A stretch of DNA of 38,808 nucleotides from Clostridium punense (GTDB taxonomy: Bacteria; Bacillota; Clostridia; Clostridiales; Clostridiaceae): NCBI RefSeq assembly GCF_017874425.1, contig NZ_JAGGLL010000035.1:1-38808 (forward strand), written 5' to 3'. A program made the translations under genes and the position numbers. Of this stretch, positions 8,154-17,086 are shown piece by piece (position 1 is the stretch's first letter; each line of letters starts with the position of its first letter). The notes below the pieces were generated by a model that saw only the letters and a program-made list of their open reading frames with translations, had not been told where the DNA came from and ran no database searches.

Positions 8154-8647
8154 TGGCTGCAATCATAGAACAATTAAGTACATATGAGGAGGAAGACACG
8201 CAAAAGGATAAATTTTTAACCTTTACTATTGGAGATGAGGTTTATGGTCTTGAGATTAAATTTGTAACAGAAATCATAGGAATTCAAGAAATAACTAAAG
8301 TTCCAGAGATGCCAGAGTATATAAGAGGAATTATTAATCTACGAGGTAGGATAATCCCTGTAATGGATGTAAGGTTGCGATTAAAAAAAACTATGAAGGA
8401 ATACAATGATAGGACATGCGTAATTGTTGTAGAAGTTAAAGAAACTTCAGTAGGACTTATAGTTGATACAGTATCAGAGGTAATATCAATTCAGGAGGAA
8501 CATATTGTTCCTCCACCAGATTTTAACAAGGGGTTAGGTAGTAGATATATAAACGGTATAGGCAAAGTAGGAGATGAGATTAAACTATTACTAGATTGTA
8601 ATATGCTGCTTAATGATAATGAAGTTGAAGCTTTAGAAAATATATAA
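8153..8647 (+). CDS. cheW: Chemotaxis coupling protein CheW
   Basis: A 164-residue protein, almost entirely one CheW domain. Family landmarks are FLTFTIGDEVYGLEIKFV at the start, VPEMPEYIRGIINLRGRIIPVMDVR in the middle and GLIVDTVSEVISI. It links the chemoreceptor to CheA. The GTG at 8153 overlaps the preceding TAG (TAGTG) and has AAGGA about 10 nt upstream, so translation is probably coupled. An in-frame GTG at 8144 is an alternative three codons longer. Confidence 0.93.
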   Translation: MAAIIEQLSTYEEEDTQKDKFLTFTIGDEVYGLEIKFVTEIIGIQEITKVPEMPEYIRGIINLRGRIIPVMDVRLRLKKTMKEYNDRTCVIVVEVKETSVGLIVDTVSEVISIQEEHIVPPPDFNKGLGSRYINGIGKVGDEIKLLLDCNMLLNDNEVEALENI

Positions 8648-8668
8648 CATATTTAGGGGGATAAATAA

Positions 8669-10402
8669 ATGAAGTGGTTTAGTAATTTAAAAATCAGGGT
8701 TAAGCTTATTGTTTGTTTTATAATTTTAGCAGTATTTACTGGAATAGTTGGACTTGTAGGAATAACAAATATGGAAAATATGAATAGTAGAAGTGAAACC
8801 ATGTACAATGCTAACTTCCTACCTGCTCAAGATTTAGCAAAGATTCAAACTTCTCTAGAGAATGTTCGTGCAACTCATTTACTAGCTATTTATGAAAAAG
8901 AGCCTAGTACAGTTCAAAATAGATTAGATACTATTGCTACCTTATCAAAAAACAATAATGAATTACTGAAAAAGTATGAAGTAACAATTGCAGATGAAGA
9001 AGAAAGAAGTCTTTATACCAACTTTATGAATACTTTAGCTTCCTATAGAGAAGCTCGTGACAGTAATTTAAATTTAATCAAAGAACAAAAATATGATGAG
9101 GCTTTAGCAGTGCTTAATAAAGTAACAGAAGCTAGATTAAAATCTGATAGTGATTTACAAAAATTAATTGATTACAATAAGAAACTTGCTACAGATGCTG
9201 TTAATACCAATGCGGCTAGCTTTAAAAGTCAAACTATGGTTATGATTATCACAATAATAATTGGTATTGGATTTGCTATTTCTCTTGGATTTATAGTAGC
9301 AAATGCAATAAGCAAACCACTAAATCTTCTAGTTACAAATGCTAATAGGATTGCTGAAGGTGATCTTGATGTAAGTATAGATATAAAATCTAAGGATGAA
9401 GTTGGTGTATTAGCTTCTGCCTTTAGAAAGATGTCAAATAATTTAAATGAAGTAATGAGCAATATAAGTAATGCTTCTGAACAAGTGGCATCGGGAGCAA
9501 AGCAAGTTTCAGATTCTAGCATGGATTTATCACAGGGAGCTACTGAACAAGCAAGTTCTATAGAGGAGTTGACTGCTTCTATAGAAGAGATTTCAGCACA
9601 AACAAAGTTAAACGCTGAAAATGCTAGTGAAGCTAATGAACTTGCAGAACTTGCCAAAGAAAATGCTGTTCAAGGTAATGGCCAAATGAAGGAAATGCTG
9701 AGGGCTATGGAGGATATTAATGAATCATCCTCTAGTATTTCAAGAATCATCAAGGTTATTGAAGAAATTGCTTTCCAAACCAATATACTAGCTTTAAATG
9801 CTGCAGTAGAAGCTGCAAGAGCTGGACAACATGGAAAAGGGTTTGCAGTGGTGGCAGAGGAAGTAAGAAATTTAGCAGCCCGCTCAGCAAGTGCTGCTAA
9901 AGAGACTACAGCTATGATAGAGGGTTCAATAAAGAAGGTGGAAAGTGGAACTAAAATAGCTACTGAAACTGCACAAGCTTTAAATAAAATTGTTGCAGAT
10001 ATAACAAGGGTAGCAGGTATAGTTGGAGATATATCCACAGCTTCTAATGAACAAGCACTAGGTATTTCACAAGTTAATCAGGGAATTATGCAAGTATCAG
10101 AGGTGGTTCAAACAAACTCTGCTACCTCGGAGGAAAGTGCAGCAGCAAGTGAGGAGTTATCTAGCCAAGCAGAATTGTTAAGAGAACAAGTTGGAAAGTT
10201 CAGATTAAGAAAAACCAATTATTCAGCGTACAGCAGCAGGGAAGAGTTAAACCCAGAGGTTTTAAAAATGCTTGAAAATATGGCAAACGGTAATAGTAAA
10301 TATAAGCATTTTGAGCAAAATAAATCCTTTGAGGAAGCAGCAGTAACTAGTACAAAAGCAAAAAAAATAGTTTTGAGTGATAATGAATTTGGTAAGTATT
10401 AA
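8669..10402 (+). CDS. Methyl-accepting chemotaxis protein
   Basis: A 577-residue receptor. TM1 is at about 11-31, followed by a roughly 155-residue extracellular four-helix-bundle sensor domain, TM2 at about 188-211, a HAMP domain and a long cytoplasmic coiled coil. The hairpin tip [20 protein letters not shown] is near residue 375. Gln/Glu-rich flanks are the likely methylation sites for CheR and CheB encoded next door. After the coiled coil comes a tail of about 60 residues ending in FGKY, without the E. coli-type NWETF pentapeptide. The 4HB domain gives no clue to the ligand. It is the only receptor gene in the operon, so probably the dedicated input. Confidence 0.95.
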   Translation: MKWFSNLKIRVKLIVCFIILAVFTGIVGLVGITNMENMNSRSETMYNANFLPAQDLAKIQTSLENVRATHLLAIYEKEPSTVQNRLDTIATLSKNNNELLKKYEVTIADEEERSLYTNFMNTLASYREARDSNLNLIKEQKYDEALAVLNKVTEARLKSDSDLQKLIDYNKKLATDAVNTNAASFKSQTMVMIITIIIGIGFAISLGFIVANAISKPLNLLVTNANRIAEGDLDVSIDIKSKDEVGVLASAFRKMSNNLNEVMSNISNASEQVASGAKQVSDSSMDLSQGATEQASSIEELTASIEEISAQTKLNAENASEANELAELAKENAVQGNGQMKEMLRAMEDINESSSSISRIIKVIEEIAFQTNILALNAAVEAARAGQHGKGFAVVAEEVRNLAARSASAAKETTAMIEGSIKKVESGTKIATETAQALNKIVADITRVAGIVGDISTASNEQALGISQVNQGIMQVSEVVQTNSATSEESAAASEELSSQAELLREQVGKFRLRKTNYSAYSSREELNPEVLKMLENMANGNSKYKHFEQNKSFEEAAVTSTKAKKIVLSDNEFGKY

Positions 10403-10411
10403 TCTATATTA

Positions 10412-10437
10412 GGAGGGAGTCCTTTAGGACTCTCTCT
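10412..10437 (+). other. Intercistronic hairpin between mcp and cheR
   Basis: GGAGGGAGTCC and GGACTCTCTCT pair through about 11 bp around a TTTA loop. No U-run follows, so it should not terminate. It could protect the 3' end of the receptor message and let mcp be expressed above cheR and cheB. Confidence 0.5.
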
Positions 10438-10458
10438 CAATTAACGAGGTGGACCATA

Positions 10459-11274
10459 ATGATAGAAATAACGGAAAAGGAATTTAAACAGCTAGCAGAG
10501 TACATAAAAAGTAATTATGGCATAAACCTAAAGGAAGAAAAGAAAGTCCTTGTAAATGGAAGGCTTCATAATGTGCTTATAGAAAATAATTGCAGTAGCT
10601 TTTCAGAGTTTTTTAATCTTTTATATAATGATAAAACAGGAAAACTCCCTATTCAGCTTATTAATAAAATTACCACAAATCATACATTTTTTATGAGAGA
10701 AACAGATCATTTTTATTATTTTAGAGATAGTGTTCTTCCATACCTAAAGCATAAGATAACAGATAAGGATTTGCGAGTTTGGAGTGCAGGGTGCTCCTCT
10801 GGAGAAGAACCTTCTACTCTTGCAATGATAATTAGTGATTATTTTGGAAAAGAAAAATTATTTTGGGATACTAAAATATTGGCTACAGACATTTCAGATA
10901 GAGTTCTCCAAAAGGCTAAAAAAGGTGAATATCTTAATGAAGAGTTAGCCTCTCTCCCCTTAGAATGGAGAAGAGATTACTTTAGAAGAATTAACAATGA
11001 AAGCAGTGTCCTTGTTGATAATATAAGGAATGAAATTATATATAGAAAGTTTAATTTAATGGATGAAGTTTTTCCCTTTAAGAAGAAGTTCCAGGTTATA
11101 TTTTGTAGGAACGTAATGATTTATTTTGATAATAAAACCAAAACTGAGCTAGTAAATAAATTTTATGACTTTACGGAGCCAGGAGGATATCTATTTATTG
11201 GGCATTCAGAATCTCTAAACAGAGGAAGTACTAAATATAAATACGTGAGACCTTCTGTTTATAGAAAGGAGTAG
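10459..11274 (+). CDS. cheR: Chemoreceptor glutamate methyltransferase CheR
   Basis: A 271-residue SAM-dependent methyltransferase. The N-terminal helical domain (about 1-75) is followed by NHTFFMRETDHF. The SAM fold shows motif I VWSAGCSSGEEP (about 114-125), ATDISDRVL, and the CheR signature QVIFCRNVMIYFD (about 214-226). It methylates glutamates of the neighbouring receptor. Start ATG follows ACGAGGTGG. It overlaps nothing and ends 6 bp before cheB. Confidence 0.95.
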   Translation: MIEITEKEFKQLAEYIKSNYGINLKEEKKVLVNGRLHNVLIENNCSSFSEFFNLLYNDKTGKLPIQLINKITTNHTFFMRETDHFYYFRDSVLPYLKHKITDKDLRVWSAGCSSGEEPSTLAMIISDYFGKEKLFWDTKILATDISDRVLQKAKKGEYLNEELASLPLEWRRDYFRRINNESSVLVDNIRNEIIYRKFNLMDEVFPFKKKFQVIFCRNVMIYFDNKTKTELVNKFYDFTEPGGYLFIGHSESLNRGSTKYKYVRPSVYRKE

Positions 11275-11280
11275 GGGAGA

Positions 11281-12309
11281 GTGGTCATTGAAAGAAGAAT
11301 TAAAGTTCTTATTGTTGATGATAGTATGTTTTTTAGGGAGGTTATGGCTAGAGGGTTAGGTTCTGATCCTTATATTCAAATCATAGCTACAGCACAGGAT
11401 CCTTTTGAGGCAAGAGATAAAATCTTAAAATATGAGCCGGATGTTATTACCTGTGATATAGAAATGCCTAAAATGAATGGAATTGAATTTATAAAAAGAC
11501 TGCTTCCTCAGTACCCCATACCTGTCATTGTAGTTAGTACCATTAGTGAAGCTGTATTTGATGCTATGAGAGTAGGAGCTGTAGATTTTATATCAAAACC
11601 TAGTTCTAGCTCTGTGACAGCTATTGAAAAATTTCTCTATGAGCTCATTGAGAAAATCAAAATTGCTTCACAGGCTCAGTTACAGGAGAATCTTTATAGT
11701 TTAAGTAATATGAAGAGTATAGATAATATTAAAGTAGGCTCAGATAAGATAGTTGCAATTGGTGCTTCTACAGGTGGCACAGAAGCAATATATAGCATAT
11801 TAAAGCAGTTACCTAAAGATTTTCCAGGCATAGTTATTACGCAACATATACCACCTGTATTTTCTAGAATGTTTGCAGAAAGACTTAATGCTCAAACAGA
11901 GTTATACTGCAAGGAGGCTCATAATGGAGATTACATAGAACAAGGGAAGGTTTTAATTGCTCCTGGAGACCAGCATATGAGAGTAAAAAAGTTTGGCGAC
12001 AAATATAAGGTAGAGGTATTTAGTGGAGACAAGGTAAATGGACATTGCCCATCTGTTGACGTATTATTTGAATCCATGGCAAAAGAACTTGGACCAAGAG
12101 GGGTAGGGATAATACTAACTGGAATGGGTTATGATGGGGCTAAAGGACTTCTAAATCTTAGGAGAAAGGGTGGAAGAACTATAGGACAGGATGAGAAATC
12201 TTCTGTGGTCTATGGAATGCCTAAAGCTGCTTTTAATATTGGAGCTGTAGAAAAGCAGTGTACCTTAGAAAATTTACCAAAAGCCTTATACTCTATGATT
12301 AGGGAGTAA
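11281..12309 (+). CDS. cheB: Chemoreceptor methylesterase/deamidase CheB
   Basis: A 342-residue two-domain protein. The N-terminal receiver has the acidic pair in VDDSM and phospho-Asp59 in TCDIEMPK, with Lys106 in ISKP. The C-terminal esterase has catalytic Ser163 (GASTGGTEA), His189 (TQHIPP) and Asp285 (GMGYDGAKG). It removes receptor methyl groups when phosphorylated by CheA. The GTG start has AAAGGAG 9 nt upstream inside the end of cheR, suggesting coupling. Confidence 0.95.
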   Translation: MVIERRIKVLIVDDSMFFREVMARGLGSDPYIQIIATAQDPFEARDKILKYEPDVITCDIEMPKMNGIEFIKRLLPQYPIPVIVVSTISEAVFDAMRVGAVDFISKPSSSSVTAIEKFLYELIEKIKIASQAQLQENLYSLSNMKSIDNIKVGSDKIVAIGASTGGTEAIYSILKQLPKDFPGIVITQHIPPVFSRMFAERLNAQTELYCKEAHNGDYIEQGKVLIAPGDQHMRVKKFGDKYKVEVFSGDKVNGHCPSVDVLFESMAKELGPRGVGIILTGMGYDGAKGLLNLRRKGGRTIGQDEKSSVVYGMPKAAFNIGAVEKQCTLENLPKALYSMIRE

Positions 12310-12479
12310 ATGATATAATGCTAAGGTAATTAGAATTAATAAAAATTCTATATAGAAAAAGAGATGATAAGTAGTATTTTCTATGGATAATTAATCTATA
12401 AGAGCAGAAGAGGGGATTAAAAGCAAAGAATTGCTCTAAAACTATGACAATTTGTTATTTGAAGAAAAGGGTGTATAAA

Positions 12480-15230
12480 GTGATAGAAAACATGTTAAAT
12501 AGCACAAATAATAGATTTTGGGACATCACACTAGAAAGCATAGGGGATGGGGTTATTGCAACAGACGTAGAAGAAAATATAATATTTTTTAATACAGCAG
12601 CAGAAGAAATATCTGGATGGCGTAAGAAAGAAGCTCTGGGAAAAAAGGTATATGAATTATTTGTACTTATGGATGGTAAGACAAAACAAACCATAGATTG
12701 TCCTATAAAAATAGTTTTAAAGACTGGAAAGAAAACAGGGCTAAAAAAGGATTCTATGTTGGTTACGAAAAATGGTGATGTTAAATATATTTCTGCAAAC
12801 ATTTCTCAAATAAAAAGTAATGAAAGAATAGTTTTAGGAACAGTAATGGTATTTCGAGATATTACAAGAATACGAACTATGGAATTAAACTTAAAAGCTG
12901 AGAAAAATAATTTTCATAAAGTATTTAATTCAGCGCCAGTTGGAATTGTTGTAACTAATGAAAATTCAATTATAACTAAGGTCAATAGTGCTGCTTTGAA
13001 ATTTTTAGATAGTAATTGGGAACAAAGTATTGGGAAGAAATTTGGGGATGCTTTTTTCTGTATTGAGAGTTTTACTGGTGGTCATGGCTGTAACTGTGGA
13101 ATAAACTGTGAAGGATGCGAAATTAAAAATGGAGTAGCCCAGGCAATTCAAAGAGAAAAATCAACTACCAATATCGAATTTAGCAAAGATTTTGTGAGAA
13201 ATGGGCAGATAACTAAGCTTTGGTTTAAAGCTAGTATAACTCCCATGTTAGAAGATGGAAAAAGAAGTGCTGTAATTGTTATACTTGATATTACTAATAG
13301 AAAAAGAAAAGAAACAGAAATTATAAAATCAAGGGATTATTATTTAAATATGTTTGAAAGTTTTCCCTCCATGGTTTGGAAAAAGAACTCTAAGGGAGAA
13401 ACTGAGTATGTAAATAAGAAATATTGTGATTTTACAGGGTTATCTAAAGAAGAAAGCCTTAAATATAATTGGGTAAAACATCTTCATCCAGAGGACCAAG
13501 CAAAAAATGAGGAGATCCATATAAATTCTTTTAAAAATAGACAGCCATATAGCTTAAAGTATAGGTTGTTAGATAGTAAAGGCAATTACAAATGGTTTGA
13601 AACCATTAATAGGCCTTTTTATAATACAGATGGAGAATTTGATGGGTACATTGGTACAGCTTTAGACATCACAGAAAGGGAAGAATCTCAAAAGGCTTTA
13701 CAAAAGGCAAAAATTGCAGCAGAAGCTGCAAATAAAGCTAAAAGTGAATTTTTGGCCAATATGAGTCATGAAATTAGAACACCATTAAATGGCATAGTGG
13801 GAATGGTAGATTTAACGCTGTTAAGTGATTTAAATAATGAGCAAAGAGAGAACTTAAACATTGTAAAGTCTTGTACGGGCCAACTGCTTACAGTAATAAA
13901 TGATATTTTAGATTTTTCCAAAATGGAAGCTGGAAAACTTATTATTAAGAACATTAATTTCAATATAAAAGCCTTAATTGAAAACACTATAAAGGCCCAT
14001 AGTCATCGAGCTTTAAACAAAGGCATAGAGCTAAACTATTCTTTTTCCTCCACCATACCTGAATATATAGTTGGGGATCCTAATAGATTACAGCAAATAT
14101 TAAATAATCTTATTAGTAATGCTATTAAGTTCACGGAGAGTGGAGAAGTATGGGTGAAGGTAAAGAGAATAAACCAAGCACAGGAGTTTATTGAAATACA
14201 ATTTTCGGTTGAAGATACTGGTATAGGTATTTCTGAAGAAAACTTAGGAAAGATATTTGAAAGCTTCAGTCAAGTTGATGGGTCCTTTACAAGAAGATTT
14301 GGTGGAACAGGGCTTGGACTTACAATCTCAAAACAGTTATCAGAAACTATGGGAGGAAACCTGTGGGTTGAAAGTACCCTAGGCTCAGGAAGTAAATTTT
14401 ATTTTACTCTAAGATTTAATCAAGGAGAAAGTGAGATTTTAACAAAGGAACCTGCTAAGGTAGATGTTATTCGCAAAGATAAACTTTATAAAGTTTTGCT
14501 TGCAGAAGATGATAAAGTAAATCAAATGGTTACAGCAAGGATTCTAAAAGAACGTGGATTTATAGTTGATATAGCAAATAATGGGCTAGAAGCCACAGGA
14601 ATGTATGAAAAAACCCACTATGATATAGTTTTAATGGATATACAAATGCCACTAATGGATGGTATTCAAGCTACGAGAAAGATAAGAGAAATGAATACTA
14701 AGAGAAGTGTTCCAATTATTGCCATGACAGCCCATGCCCTTAAAGGTGATAGGGAAAGATTTTTATCTCAAGGAATGGATGGATATATATCAAAGCCAAT
14801 AAAAGTTGAGGAACTCTTTGATACTATAAACCAATGTTTATTTATTAAAAATAGTGAAGAAGACTTAAAAGATGTAAGCATATGCGTTGATAATTGCGGA
14901 GAAGTAGTAATAAAGCAAGGGGAAGCTAAGGTTTATAGCGAAAGTGAAATTTTATTTGTAAATGAACTATCTTCTTTAGTAGAAGCTTTTAGTAGTGCAA
15001 TTATGAAAGAAGATTTAGATTCTATAGAGGTTTTGGCTCATAGGATTAAAATTATAGCTAATGAACTTGGAATCGAAGAACTTAAAACCATTTGTTTTAA
15101 GGTAGAGTTATCCTCAAGGCGTGGAAATTTAGAAGAAGCTATGGAAAGAGGTTCACAAGTTAAGCACATCTTTGAATTATATAAAAATCTAATTATAGGA
15201 GGTAAAGATAATGAGAATTTTAATAGCTGA
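12480..15230 (+). CDS. Cytoplasmic hybrid histidine kinase: PAS x3, HisKA, HATPase, receiver, HPt-like
   Basis: About 916 residues without membrane helices. Three PAS domains come first (from about 17, 147 and 290). PAS2 carries a Cys-rich stretch, CNCGINCEGC, which may bind a metal or sense redox. HisKA has phospho-His in SHEIRTPLNG, and the ATPase has NLISNAIKF, EDTGIGIS and GGTGLGL. The receiver has LAEDD and LMDIQMP, and the tail LAHRIKIIANELG resembles an HPt site. GTG 12480 has AAAAGGG upstream; ATG 12444, with no clear ribosome binding site, is the longer alternative. It overlaps the next receiver gene by 20 bp, its likely partner. Confidence 0.9.
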   Translation: MIENMLNSTNNRFWDITLESIGDGVIATDVEENIIFFNTAAEEISGWRKKEALGKKVYELFVLMDGKTKQTIDCPIKIVLKTGKKTGLKKDSMLVTKNGDVKYISANISQIKSNERIVLGTVMVFRDITRIRTMELNLKAEKNNFHKVFNSAPVGIVVTNENSIITKVNSAALKFLDSNWEQSIGKKFGDAFFCIESFTGGHGCNCGINCEGCEIKNGVAQAIQREKSTTNIEFSKDFVRNGQITKLWFKASITPMLEDGKRSAVIVILDITNRKRKETEIIKSRDYYLNMFESFPSMVWKKNSKGETEYVNKKYCDFTGLSKEESLKYNWVKHLHPEDQAKNEEIHINSFKNRQPYSLKYRLLDSKGNYKWFETINRPFYNTDGEFDGYIGTALDITEREESQKALQKAKIAAEAANKAKSEFLANMSHEIRTPLNGIVGMVDLTLLSDLNNEQRENLNIVKSCTGQLLTVINDILDFSKMEAGKLIIKNINFNIKALIENTIKAHSHRALNKGIELNYSFSSTIPEYIVGDPNRLQQILNNLISNAIKFTESGEVWVKVKRINQAQEFIEIQFSVEDTGIGISEENLGKIFESFSQVDGSFTRRFGGTGLGLTISKQLSETMGGNLWVESTLGSGSKFYFTLRFNQGESEILTKEPAKVDVIRKDKLYKVLLAEDDKVNQMVTARILKERGFIVDIANNGLEATGMYEKTHYDIVLMDIQMPLMDGIQATRKIREMNTKRSVPIIAMTAHALKGDRERFLSQGMDGYISKPIKVEELFDTINQCLFIKNSEEDLKDVSICVDNCGEVVIKQGEAKVYSESEILFVNELSSLVEAFSSAIMKEDLDSIEVLAHRIKIIANELGIEELKTICFKVELSSRRGNLEEAMERGSQVKHIFELYKNLIIGGKDNENFNS

Positions 15231-15630
15231 AGATGATATGACAAGTAGAAGATTTTTATCAAGGTTTTTATCCCAGTATGGGGAATGCGATGTAGTGGTA
15301 GATGGTATGGAAGCCTTAGATGCATACCTAATTTCAGTAAAGGAAAAAAGTCCCTATGATTTAATATGTTTAGATATAATGATGCCTAAGGTTGATGGAG
15401 TAAGGGTTCTTAAAGCTATAAGAGATTTTGAAAGTCAAAGGGGACTGCTTCCAGAAAAAAGAGCAAAAATCATAATGATAACTGCTCTTGCAGAGACAGA
15501 TTATGTTAAAAAAGCCTTTGAGCTAGGATGTGAGGCTTACGCAGCTAAGCCAATTGATACAGAGAAATTAGTGGAAGTAATGGAAAACTTGGGAGTCATA
15601 AAAATACTAAGCAGTAAATATGAAGGGTAA
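15211..15630 (+). CDS. Stand-alone response regulator receiver (CheY-like)
   Basis: A 139-residue single receiver domain with no output domain. It has Asp8 and Asp9 in AEDDM, phospho-Asp55 in CLDIMMPK, the Thr in MITALAE and the Lys in AAKPID. Its AGGAGGT site lies inside the end of the hybrid kinase gene, and the genes overlap 20 bp. It may take phosphate from the kinase's HPt-like tail or from CheA, acting as the diffusible output of the operon. It is not a typical flagellar CheY by context, and its partner is unknown. Confidence 0.9.
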   Translation: MRILIAEDDMTSRRFLSRFLSQYGECDVVVDGMEALDAYLISVKEKSPYDLICLDIMMPKVDGVRVLKAIRDFESQRGLLPEKRAKIIMITALAETDYVKKAFELGCEAYAAKPIDTEKLVEVMENLGVIKILSSKYEG

Positions 15631-15768
15631 TATTTAACATCACCTTAAAGGAGTCTATAGCTACATGATTTAAGATGGTAATTTGAGAATAAAGATAAAA
15701 TTTAAATAAGGAATAAGTGTTTATCAAAATACTTGTGAGTAAAATAATCTAAAGAAAAAGTGAAATTT

Positions 15769-15815
15769 TAAAGCTGTGATAAGATGATTTATGAATTATT
15801 TTAACACAGCTTTTC
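15769..15815 (+). terminator. Terminator closing the chemosensory operon
   Basis: AAAGCTGTG and CACAGCTTT enclose a long AT-rich loop and are followed by a short T-run (TTTT). The long loop makes it weaker than a compact terminator, but the position after the last gene fits. Confidence 0.5.
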
Positions 15816-16123
15816 TATAAGTAGAATTATAGAAATTTCATAGTAAAAACACTTTATTTATGATTTAAAACCTTAAGGGACCAGGGTAAATCACAGTGCC
15901 CATTGAGTCTTATACTTCATTGCATATATTAAAAAAGTTCTCTGTTCAAAAATTTTTTACTTACATCGAAGAATTTTTTTGTGATAAAATCATATTGCTG
16001 AAGAGAAGACCTCATAAGGGGTTATATACGTTTAAACAATTTTACAACCTTAAAGAGTTATAATTTCAACTTAACACCAATATACTCCTACTATTAAGAT
16101 TTATTAGAGAGGGGGTAGTTAAT
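15816..16123. other. Intergenic region, no gene seen
   Basis: AT-rich; no supported ORF or structured RNA recognised. TGATAAAAT near 15980-15988 could be a -10 region for the Cys-rich protein gene that follows. Confidence 0.4.
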
Positions 16124-16378
16124 ATGTCTAGATATACAATGCCAGATTTAAGCAAGTTTCCAAATTGCTGTGCCTTATCAGAAAGAGGAAAATGCACCAG
16201 GCTAAAACTTTTTAAATGTGAAGGTGAGCAGTGCCCTTTTAGGCGAAGTAAGAAAGAAGATGAAGATTCACTACTCAAGGCCTATAAGAGATTGTTAGCC
16301 TTAGATAAATCTGTTCAAATGTATATCGCTCATAAGTATTATGATAGCGCAATGCCGTGGAAAGATAGCATTGGTTAA
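16124..16378 (+). CDS. Small Cys-rich protein, unknown function
   Basis: An 84-residue basic protein with a Cys cluster: adjacent Cys15-Cys16, then Cys24, Cys32 and Cys37 (NCCALS...GKC...FKCEGEQCPF), which suggests a small zinc-binding fold. It is followed by a charged helical tail. Start ATG is preceded by GAGGGGG at 16109-16115, so it is well supported as a gene. It is monocistronic. I do not recognise a named family, and a nucleic-acid or metal role is a guess. Confidence 0.6.
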   Translation: MSRYTMPDLSKFPNCCALSERGKCTRLKLFKCEGEQCPFRRSKKEDEDSLLKAYKRLLALDKSVQMYIAHKYYDSAMPWKDSIG

Positions 16379-16400
16379 GCTATTATGAAAGTAATTTTTA

Positions 16401-16424
16401 AAGTCTATGTTTCAGGATAGACTT
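16401..16424. repeat. Short perfect hairpin downstream of the Cys-rich gene
   Basis: AAGTCTAT-N8-ATAGACTT. No T-run follows on the plus strand. It may stabilise the 3' end of the upstream message. Confidence 0.4.
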
Positions 16425-16524
16425 AATGGCTGGGTTACAAAGAAAGGTTTATAGCTATACTTAAGGCTCTGCAGCAGGGGATATTAAATTAATAGAGATG
16501 TATAAATTTTTATACAGGTCAATA

Positions 16525-16538
16525 TGTAAACGTTTACT
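16525..16538. promoter_or_regulatory. Candidate CcpA cre box
   Basis: TGTAAACGTTTACT matches the cre consensus TGWAANCGNTNWCA at 13 of 14 positions; its first 13 bases contain a perfect 12-bp palindrome. A second inverted repeat, CTATACTT-N9-AAGTATAG, follows at 16537-16561. Both lie about 200 bp before the CarD-like gene pair, in a 358-bp gap (16379-16736) where no gene is seen. CcpA control is inferred from the match only. Confidence 0.45.
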
Positions 16539-16736
16539 ATACTTAGTGGATAAAAGTATAGTTTTAGTAAGATGGTAGGATGATTTAGGCTAATAGGGAT
16601 GGAAGAAGATTTTACATAATAGAGCCCTTTGTTATATGAAGCGAAGATTACTGGATTAAACAATAGATGTATAGAATTCTGATAAACCTTAAGTTTTAAA
16701 TATGGTTAAACACACAATTTACAGGAGGGTACAGTA

Positions 16737-17045
16737 ATGAACATAGTAAATGAAAATGTAAATCATAGTGTTTTTGGTACAGGAACTATTATAGAGTTAA
16801 AAGATAACAAAATATCAGTACAGTTTCAGGAGAGTTTTGGAACAAAAGTGTTTTTATATCCGGATGCATTTGAAAGCTTTTTGAAGGTGAGTAACCCTAT
16901 AGTTGAACAAGAAATCTTACAAGAATTAAAGGTAAAACAACAAAGGGAAGAAGTTCTTAAAGAAAAGCAGCGCAAAGAACAAGAGTTAAGAGAAAAGATG
17001 GAGAAATTAAATCCGCCAAAGAAGAAGCGTGTAAAAAGAACATAA
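16737..17045 (+). CDS. Small SH3/Tudor-like domain protein with coiled-coil tail
   Basis: A 102-residue protein. Residues about 8-48 (NHSVFGTGTIIEL...ISVQF...FLYPDAFESFL) resemble the beta-barrel domain seen at the N-terminus of several clostridial proteins and distantly the CarD/TRCF RNA-polymerase-interaction fold. The rest is a very charged coiled coil ending in a Lys/Arg run (KKKRVKR). ATG follows GGAGGGT. It precedes a CarD family gene by 41 bp, probably in one operon, which supports a transcription-related role; that role is inferred. Confidence 0.65.
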   Translation: MNIVNENVNHSVFGTGTIIELKDNKISVQFQESFGTKVFLYPDAFESFLKVSNPIVEQEILQELKVKQQREEVLKEKQRKEQELREKMEKLNPPKKKRVKRT

Positions 17046-17086
17046 TTTCTTAAAAATGTAGATATTTTAAGAAGGGAGAAAGAAAA

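Noticed and set aside
9229-10038. Two long antisense frames in the chemoreceptor gene
   Set aside because: Arise from the Ala/Glu-rich coiled-coil coding sequence; the sense strand is an unmistakable MCP.
15816-16123. Riboswitch, such as a cyclic-di-GMP type, near the end of the che operon
   Set aside because: AGGGACCAGGG looked suggestive, but the conserved core and paired stems of known classes are not there.
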